Source of the DNA: an uncultured Bacillota bacterium
GTDB taxonomy: Bacteria; Bacillota; Clostridia; Oscillospirales; Oscillospiraceae
Assembly: GCA_947383275.1 (NCBI GenBank)
Contig: CANDCW010000003.1
Coordinates: forward strand, 7,441 to 71,440
Reading direction: 5' to 3'
DNA: 64,000 nt
Shown: positions 58,549 to 64,000 of the stretch, in pieces
Layout of the letters: the number at the start of each line of letters is the position of its first letter
How positions within the stretch are numbered: position 1 is the stretch's first letter
Notes under the pieces: model-generated
Database searches by the model: none
What the model was told of the DNA's origin: nothing
The model's input: only the letters and a program-made list of their open reading frames with translations
Made by a program: the position numbers and the translations under genes

Positions 58549-59901
58549 TTGCCCACGGAAGTTGAAGAACTGCTGCTGCGGCAGCTGCCCCATTCGGCTA
58601 CGGCGGAGCAGTCTGTGCTGGGCGCGATTCTGGTGGACCCCCGCTGTACCTCCGAGGTTATCGACAAGCTCCGCGCCGATGACTTCTACATCCGGCAAAA
58701 CCGGGAGATCTACGAGACGATTTACACTATGTTCAACTACTCCCGCACCATTGATCCGGTTACGGTGCTGGAGGAACTGAAGCAGCATGGCTACGACCAG
58801 GATGACCAGGCATGGAGCTATCTTCTCCAGCTGATGGACATTACCCCCACTGCCGCAAACGTGGGGGAGTACATAGAGATTATCCGGGACAAAACCCTCT
58901 TGCGCCGCTTGGCGGAGACGGCGGGGGATATTACCGCCATGGTCCAGGCGGGCGCCGATACCGGCCAGACTGTTCTGGACGCGGCGGAACAGCGTATCTA
59001 CGCCATCCGCCAGGGCCGTGCGGCCCGGGGGCTGACCCCCATCTCCGATGTCATCATCGACGTATACGACCGCCTGGAGGAGCTTGCGGCCAGCGACCGG
59101 GCCATTCCCGGCCTGTCCACCGGCCTGAAGGACCTGGACCGGGCCATTTCCGGTCTGAATAACTCCGACCTGATCCTGCTGGCCGCGCGCCCCGGCATGG
59201 GCAAAACCTCCATGGCCCTGAACATCCTTCTGGACGCGGGCAAGCGGTCGGGGAAAAAGGTGGCGTTCTTTTCCCTGGAAATGAGCCGGGAGCAGCTGGC
59301 CCTGCGGCTAATTTCCAGCGAGTGCTTTGTGGACAACCAGAAGCTGGTTACCGGCAAGCTGTCCGACCAGGACTGGGAGAGCGTGGCCGCCGCCGCCGAT
59401 TCCCTGAACCGGTCCACCATTTACATCGACGATGACTCCTCCGTCACGGTGGCCGACATTCTGGCCAAATGCCGCCGGGTGGAAAATCTGGGGCTCATCG
59501 TAATCGACTACCTCCAGCTGATGCAGTCCTCGGGGAAACAGAGCCGGGGCAATGAAAACCGGCAGCAGATCGTTTCCGACATCTCCCGAAGCCTGAAGAT
59601 CATGGCCAAGGAGCTGAATGTCCCGGTGCTGTGCCTCAGCCAGCTCTCCCGCGCCAATGAGTCCCGCCAGGATAAGCGGCCCATGCTGTCTGACCTGCGG
59701 GAATCGGGCGCCATTGAGCAGGATGCGGACATCGTCCTCTTCCTTTACCGGGACGGCTACTATAACAAGGACTCCGACAACCCTAACCTCGCCGAGTGCA
59801 TCATTGCCAAAAACCGCCACGGCGAAACCGGAAAAGTAGACCTCCAGTGGACCCCTGAATTTACCACCTTCTCCGATCTGGAGTGGAGGCGGGAGGAATA
59901 A
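58549..59901 (+). CDS. dnaB: Replicative DNA helicase DnaB
   Basis: A 450-residue DnaB. The N-terminal domain has PHSATAEQSVLGAILVDP near residue 15. A linker is followed by the RecA-like helicase with Walker A LLAARPGMGKTSMAL near 210, FFSLEMSREQL (H1a), LIVIDYLQLM near 318 (Walker B), LSQLSRANE and LRESGAIEQDADIVLFLYRD near 382 with the arginine-finger region. It unwinds DNA 5' to 3' at the replication fork as a hexamer. TTG at 58549 follows GGGAGGAGGTGG. Length is standard and no intein is present. Confidence 0.98.
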   Translation: MPTEVEELLLRQLPHSATAEQSVLGAILVDPRCTSEVIDKLRADDFYIRQNREIYETIYTMFNYSRTIDPVTVLEELKQHGYDQDDQAWSYLLQLMDITPTAANVGEYIEIIRDKTLLRRLAETAGDITAMVQAGADTGQTVLDAAEQRIYAIRQGRAARGLTPISDVIIDVYDRLEELAASDRAIPGLSTGLKDLDRAISGLNNSDLILLAARPGMGKTSMALNILLDAGKRSGKKVAFFSLEMSREQLALRLISSECFVDNQKLVTGKLSDQDWESVAAAADSLNRSTIYIDDDSSVTVADILAKCRRVENLGLIVIDYLQLMQSSGKQSRGNENRQQIVSDISRSLKIMAKELNVPVLCLSQLSRANESRQDKRPMLSDLRESGAIEQDADIVLFLYRDGYYNKDSDNPNLAECIIAKNRHGETGKVDLQWTPEFTTFSDLEWRREE

Positions 59902-59923
59902 AAAGAGAAATGAGGCCCTGCCC

Positions 59924-61315
59924 ATGCTGAAGACCGTTGAAACCTTTATCCGTGAGCAGGACCTGATCCCCGCCGGGTCCACGGTGCTGTGCGCTGTGTC
60001 CGGCGGGGCAGACTCCGTTGCCATGCTCCACGTCCTATACCGCCTGCGGGATAAGCTGAACTTCCAGTTAGCTGCCGCCCACTACAACCACAAGCTGCGG
60101 GGGGCGGAGTCTGACCGGGACGAGCGCTTTGTGGAGCAGTTTGTTCAGCTGTGCTGTGGAAGGCACCGCCTGCTTGACGGAGGCGTTTTGCCTGCCGTGG
60201 TGCTGTACACCGGTTCCGGGGATGTGGCGGGCCAGGCCCGGCTGAAGGGGCTCGGGATCGAGGAGGCCGCCCGGGATATGCGCTACAGCTTTCTCCGTCA
60301 GGCGGCCCGGGAGGCGGGGGCGGACCTGATTGCCACGGCCCACACCGCCAGCGACAATGTGGAGACCATCCTGTTCCACTTGGCCCGGGGCTCCGGGCTG
60401 AGGGGGCTGGGGGGGATCCTGCCCCGGCGGGAGGAGGTTATCCGCCCCCTGCTCACCACCACCCGGCGGCAGGTGGAGGATTATCTATCCCGCCTATGCC
60501 TGCCCCACATGGAGGACAGCTCTAACGAAGACGACGGCTATACCCGCAACCGCATCCGGCACCAGGTACTGCCGGTGCTGGAGGATATTTCCCCCGGCTT
60601 CCTGGCCCGAATGGCGGATACCGCCGCGCTGCTTCGGGCAGATGAGGCCTGCCTCACAAGCCTGGCTCAGACGTTGGCGGACCAGGCCGTCTCCGAGGGC
60701 GGCGGGCTTTCCATTGAGGCGAAGCTGATTGCGGACGTGCCCGACCCCATTGCCAGCCGTGCCCTGCGGCTGCTGCTGGGACGGCTTTGGGGCGGGGATC
60801 AGAACTGCTCGTCGGCCCATCTCAATGCCCTGCTCAGACTGTGCCGGGGCGGAGATCCCTCCGCTGAGCTATTCCTTCCCCACAGCACCAACGCCAGAAG
60901 GGCTTATGGCGCGCTGCTTCTGGTCCCACGGCTGGGGCCGATCCCCTTGGAAGAGGGGCCGGTGCCCCTCCCCGGAGAGCTGGATTGTGGCCCCTGGCGG
61001 ATATCCTGCCGTCCAGAGGACTACGGCGGCCAGCCCCAGGGGCCCTGGGATTTCTGGCTGGACCGGGGGGCGGTCTCCGCCTTGAGCCTGCGCTCCCGGC
61101 GCACCGGAGACCGGCTTACGCCCCCGGGACGGCTGGGCAAGACAGTGAAAAAGTGGATGATCGAGGCTCGCCTGCCCCGGTTCCGGCGGGAGGTGCTGCC
61201 CGTTTTCGACTGCGGGGGCCGGACCGCCGCTGTGGCCGGCCTGGGCCCGGACCGGGCCTTTGCCGCCCTTCCGGGGCGGAGCGCGTGGCACGTTATCATC
61301 CGTGCCGCAGAATGA
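59924..61315 (+). CDS. tilS: tRNA(Ile)-lysidine synthase TilS
   Basis: A 463-residue TilS. The PP-loop ATP pyrophosphatase motif CAVSGGADSVAMLHVL is near residue 24, then AAAHYNHKLRGAESDRDE near 48, ATAHTASDNVETILFHLARGSGLRGLGG near 140 and DSSNEDDGYTRNRIRHQVLP near 202. The C-terminal domain (SLRSRRTGDRLTPPGRLGKTVKKWMIEARLP near 390) recognises the acceptor stem. It converts C34 of the minor tRNA-Ile to lysidine so that it reads AUA. It is followed by hpt and ftsH, the usual Firmicutes order. Confidence 0.96.
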   Translation: MLKTVETFIREQDLIPAGSTVLCAVSGGADSVAMLHVLYRLRDKLNFQLAAAHYNHKLRGAESDRDERFVEQFVQLCCGRHRLLDGGVLPAVVLYTGSGDVAGQARLKGLGIEEAARDMRYSFLRQAAREAGADLIATAHTASDNVETILFHLARGSGLRGLGGILPRREEVIRPLLTTTRRQVEDYLSRLCLPHMEDSSNEDDGYTRNRIRHQVLPVLEDISPGFLARMADTAALLRADEACLTSLAQTLADQAVSEGGGLSIEAKLIADVPDPIASRALRLLLGRLWGGDQNCSSAHLNALLRLCRGGDPSAELFLPHSTNARRAYGALLLVPRLGPIPLEEGPVPLPGELDCGPWRISCRPEDYGGQPQGPWDFWLDRGAVSALSLRSRRTGDRLTPPGRLGKTVKKWMIEARLPRFRREVLPVFDCGGRTAAVAGLGPDRAFAALPGRSAWHVIIRAAE

Positions 61316-61331
61316 AAGGAAGAAAATTTCC

Positions 61332-61874
61332 ATGCTAGAGAACAATATTCAGGAGATATTATTCAGTGAGGAACAGCTAAAAACCCGGGTAAACGAAATT
61401 GCCCGGCAGATTGAGGCGGACTATGCCGGCAAAGAGATTATGCTGATCGGCATCCTCCGGGGGTCCTTCGTCTTTATGGCGGACCTGTGCCGGGCCATTC
61501 GCCTGCCGTGTACCCTGGATTTTATGTCCGTGTCCTCCTATGGCAGCGGTACGACCTCCAGTGGGCAGATCCAGATCATCAAAGACCTGTCTGAGGACAT
61601 TTCCGGCCGGCATGTTATTGTGATTGAGGATATTCTGGACAGCGGAAACACCCTGAGCTATCTGCTGAACATTCTGGAACACCGCCACCCGGCCGACCTG
61701 CGTCTGTGCGCCCTGCTGGACAAGCCGGACCGCCGTATCAGGCCGGTGGAGCTGAATTACTGCGGCTACTCCATTCCAGACGCTTTTGTGGTAGGTTACG
61801 GCCTGGATTATGCGGAAAAATACCGCAATTTACCCTATATTGGCATTTTAAAGCCCGAGGTTTACGGTGGCTGA
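61332..61874 (+). CDS. hpt: Hypoxanthine phosphoribosyltransferase
   Basis: A 180-residue purine salvage enzyme. LIGILRGSFVFMADLCRAI near residue 38 and the PRPP-binding loop VIVIEDILDSGNTLSYLL near 94 (paired acidic residues Glu-Asp) are diagnostic. LCALLDKPDRR, DAFVVGYGLDYAEKYRNLPYIGIL near 155 bind the base. It makes IMP or GMP from hypoxanthine or guanine and PRPP. ATG at 61332 was chosen because AAAGGAAG lies about nine bases upstream; a longer frame starts inside tilS. Confidence 0.97.
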   Translation: MLENNIQEILFSEEQLKTRVNEIARQIEADYAGKEIMLIGILRGSFVFMADLCRAIRLPCTLDFMSVSSYGSGTTSSGQIQIIKDLSEDISGRHVIVIEDILDSGNTLSYLLNILEHRHPADLRLCALLDKPDRRIRPVELNYCGYSIPDAFVVGYGLDYAEKYRNLPYIGILKPEVYGG

Positions 61875-61898
61875 TTCATTGGAAAGGACTCTTTGCCT

Positions 61899-63782
61899 AT
61901 GAAACGCTTCGGTTCCCGAGACGCTGTTCTGTACTTGCTGCTGGGCCTGCTGGTGGTATTTGCCTTTACCTCCCTGCGCCAGCTGGATCGGACAGACGCC
62001 CCTACCTACAGCCAGATACGCGCTTATTTTCTCCGGGAGCAGGTGGAATATTTCACATTGGAGGACAATACCCTCACCTTGACCCTTCGGGGCCAGGGCG
62101 CGGGGGATGCCGCCCGCCTTATCTACCATGTGGCTGACCCCGCCTTTTTTTACCTAGATATGCGGGAATTGGTCAACGAGCAGCTGGAATCCGGAGTGCT
62201 GATGGGTTATGACTACCCTCCCGGGGTAGAAAGCGCCTGGTGGTACAACTTGATTCCCTATCTGGTGGCGGCAGCAGTGCTGTGCCTGTTCTGGTATCTG
62301 ATGATGCGCCAGCGGGGCGGGGCCGGCGGAGGAGGGAGCGCACCAGGCGCAGCCCGATTCAGCCATGCCCGCACCCGAACCTTGTCCGATCAGGGGAAGA
62401 AAGTCACCTTCGATGACGTGGCCGGGGCGGACGAGGAGAAGGAGGAGCTCCAAGAGATTGTGGAATTTCTCCGGGACCCCCAGAAATTTACTTCCCTGGG
62501 CGCTCGCATCCCCAAGGGTGTGCTGCTGGTGGGCCCTCCGGGCACCGGTAAGACCCTCATCGCAAAGGCCGTGGCCGGTGAGGCCGGGGTGCAGTTTTTG
62601 TCCATCTCGGGCTCTGACTTTGTGGAGCTGTATGTGGGTGTTGGCGCGGGACGGGTTCGGGATCTGTTCGACCAGGCCAAGAAGGACGCCCCTGCCATCG
62701 TTTTCATCGATGAGATCGACGCCGTGGGCCGTCAGCGCGGCACCGGCCTGGGCGGCGGCCACGATGAGCGGGAACAGACCTTGAATCAGCTGCTGGTGGA
62801 AATGGATGGTTTTGCCTCCAACGAGGGAGTTATTGTGCTGGCCGCTACCAACCGGCAGGATATTCTGGATCCCGCTCTCCTCCGCCCCGGGCGCTTTGAC
62901 CGGCAGATTTACGTGGGACTGCCTGATATCAGGGGGCGGGAGGAAATTTTGAAGGTCCACGCCAAGGATAAGCCCCTGGCGGAAGATGTCGTCCTTAAAG
63001 ATGTGGCCAAGGCCACCTCTGGCTTTACTGGGGCCGATTTGGAGAACCTGCTCAACGAAGCGGCCCTGCTATGCGCCCGCGCCGACCGGCGGTTTATCTT
63101 AATGTCGGACCTTCACGAGGCCATGCTCAAGGTCATTGCCGGCCCGGAGAAGCGCAGCCGGGTGGTGACCGAACACGCCCGCCGCCTTACCGCTTACCAT
63201 GAGGCAGGCCATGCTGTGGTTATCCATGAGCTCTCCACCGCCGATCCGGTCCACCAGATTACCATTGTCCCTCGCGGTCAGGCGGGCGGTATGACCATCT
63301 CGCTGCCCGATGAGGATCGGGCTTATCAATCCAAAAAGGAGCTTTCCGATCAGATTGCCCGGTGCCTGGGGGGACGGGTGGCAGAACAGCTGGTGCTGGG
63401 GGACATCTCGACTGGCGCGGGCAGCGACATCCAGCGGGCTTCCACGATTGCCCGAAATATGGTGATGCGCTACGGCATGAGCGAAAAACTGGGCAGCGTC
63501 ACATTCGAGAGCGGCCACGACGAGGTGTTTATTGGCCGGTCCATGGCCCAAGCCAAAAGCTATTCCGAAGAGGTGGCCGCCGTTATCGACGAGGAGGTCC
63601 GTACCCTTATCGACAGCGCCTACACCCAGTGCGAGGGAATCCTCACCCGCTGCCGCCGGGAATTGGAAATTACCGCTCGATACCTTCTGGATCACGAGAC
63701 AATGGAGGGTGATATTTTCGCCAAGGTTTTTGAAAATCCCCAGGCGGAGGAATTTATCCCCTATCAATCAGAACAGCTCTGA
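61899..63782 (+). CDS. ftsH: ATP-dependent zinc metalloprotease FtsH
   Basis: A 627-residue membrane AAA+ protease. There is a transmembrane helix at residues 9-27, an extracytoplasmic segment and a second helix near 118-138. The AAA module has Walker [14 protein letters not shown] near 211, the pore loop [17 protein letters not shown], Walker [16 protein letters not shown] near 268 and the second region of homology [20 protein letters not shown]. The zinc protease site is YHEAGHAVV near 433. It degrades misassembled membrane proteins and regulators. ATG at 61899 lies ten bases after AAAGGA; the in-frame TTG at 61893 is too close to it. A/T-rich sequence and a tRNA gene follow. Confidence 0.97.
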   Translation: MKRFGSRDAVLYLLLGLLVVFAFTSLRQLDRTDAPTYSQIRAYFLREQVEYFTLEDNTLTLTLRGQGAGDAARLIYHVADPAFFYLDMRELVNEQLESGVLMGYDYPPGVESAWWYNLIPYLVAAAVLCLFWYLMMRQRGGAGGGGSAPGAARFSHARTRTLSDQGKKVTFDDVAGADEEKEELQEIVEFLRDPQKFTSLGARIPKGVLLVGPPGTGKTLIAKAVAGEAGVQFLSISGSDFVELYVGVGAGRVRDLFDQAKKDAPAIVFIDEIDAVGRQRGTGLGGGHDEREQTLNQLLVEMDGFASNEGVIVLAATNRQDILDPALLRPGRFDRQIYVGLPDIRGREEILKVHAKDKPLAEDVVLKDVAKATSGFTGADLENLLNEAALLCARADRRFILMSDLHEAMLKVIAGPEKRSRVVTEHARRLTAYHEAGHAVVIHELSTADPVHQITIVPRGQAGGMTISLPDEDRAYQSKKELSDQIARCLGGRVAEQLVLGDISTGAGSDIQRASTIARNMVMRYGMSEKLGSVTFESGHDEVFIGRSMAQAKSYSEEVAAVIDEEVRTLIDSAYTQCEGILTRCRRELEITARYLLDHETMEGDIFAKVFENPQAEEFIPYQSEQL

Positions 63783-63822
63783 AGCTTTCTGGATTTTTCT
63801 CCGCTAACTGCCATTTTTCCTC

Positions 63823-63851
63823 TTTACAACGGACCGCAAATCTGCTATAAT
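63823..63851 (+). promoter_or_regulatory. Promoter of tRNA-Arg
   Basis: TTTACA (63823-63828), 17 bases, then TATAAT (63846-63851) preceded by TGC (extended -10). It lies 21 bases before the tRNA. Confidence 0.8.
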
Positions 63852-63871
63852 AACATAGTCCTTAGAGATGT

Positions 63872-63948
63872 GCGTCCGTAGTTCAATTGGATAGAGCGTC
63901 AGATTCCGGTTCTGAATGTTGGGGGTTCGAGTCCCTTCGGGCGTGCCA
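63872..63948 (+). tRNA. tRNA-Arg (anticodon CCG)
   Basis: A 77-base cloverleaf. Acceptor arms GCGTCCG (63872-63878) and CGGGCGT pair with G-U at the first and fourth positions. The D-arm is GTTC...GAGC, the anticodon stem TCAGA/TCTGA with loop TTCCGGT places CCG at 34-36, and the T-arm is GGGGG-TTCGAGT-CCCTT. Discriminator G and an encoded CCA end it. It decodes CGG. Confidence 0.95.
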
Positions 63949-64000
63949 GAAAAAGAGGTCAAAAAAGATTTTGGTGAAAAAACTGAGAGATTTCAAGACC
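63949..64000. other. Gene-free tail of the window
   Basis: An A-rich stretch after the tRNA with no clear terminator, gene start or repeat before the window ends. Confidence 0.5.

Noticed and set aside
63872..63948. tRNA-Arg as attachment site for the integrase at the window start
   Set aside because: The two are 63 kb apart with housekeeping genes between, and no repeat of the tRNA 3' end was noticed near the integrase.
1..64000. CRISPR arrays, insertion sequences, rRNA genes
   Set aside because: No regularly spaced repeats, transposase-like frames or rRNA sequence were found on reading the window.

Overview
The window looks like chromosomal DNA of a high-GC member of the Clostridia, probably the Oscillospiraceae (Oscillibacter/Flavonifractor/Intestinimonas-like). 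Reasons: strong AGGAGG-type ribosome sites, frequent TTG and GTG starts, Firmicutes gene order (gdpP-rplI-dnaB and tilS-hpt-ftsH), a canonical sigma-D flagellin promoter and a MsmEFG-type sugar ABC transporter. The genus is an inference; no 16S gene is present.

Layout. (1) 1-1294: the 3' end of a tyrosine recombinase with its terminator, then a DUF218/YdcF-like gene. (2) 1364-11381: a sialic-acid (nan-type) uptake and catabolism locus. It holds a ROK-family protein, an AGE-family 2-epimerase, an RpiR regulator, a YesL-like membrane protein, a divergent SGNH esterase, a lipoprotein plus two permeases, a YhcH/NanQ-like protein and a NanA-like lyase. (3) 11414-43110: a flagellin gene (sigma-D promoter, structured leader) followed by about 29 kb of same-strand, tightly packed or overlapping genes that read as a glycan or modification island. 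Contents are glycosyltransferases, methyltransferases, a complete RfbF/RfbG/RfbH set for CDP-4-keto-3,6-dideoxyhexose, a TPP enzyme resembling YerE, a NeuB-like synthase, a HAD-GmhA fusion, seven radical-SAM enzymes, an aldo-keto reductase fusion, a pyruvyl-transferase-like protein and an NAD-dependent epimerase. Nine of its proteins carry the same small Rossmann-like module (YGAG...F.D.N...G). (4) 43146-54622: a two-gene unit with its own promoter: a calcineurin-like metallophosphoesterase with a large C-terminal part, and a giant protein of about 3,000 residues. This is the best candidate for an undescribed, possibly defence-type, system. (5) 54656-63948: housekeeping genes ilvE (minus strand), gdpP, rplI, dnaB, tilS, hpt, ftsH and tRNA-Arg(CCG).

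How the parts work together. The nan locus imports and degrades host sialic acid. The flagellin-linked island probably builds one or more unusual deoxy or branched sugars, modifies them by radical chemistry and methylation, and attaches them to flagellin or another surface polymer; flagellin as acceptor is inferred from adjacency only. The base composition is a patchwork: visibly A/T-rich genes (21.7-22.8, 26.8-28.5, 30-32.8, 37.7-39.7 kb) sit among GC-rich ones, which fits assembly by repeated horizontal exchange. No CRISPR array, rRNA gene or insertion sequence was seen.
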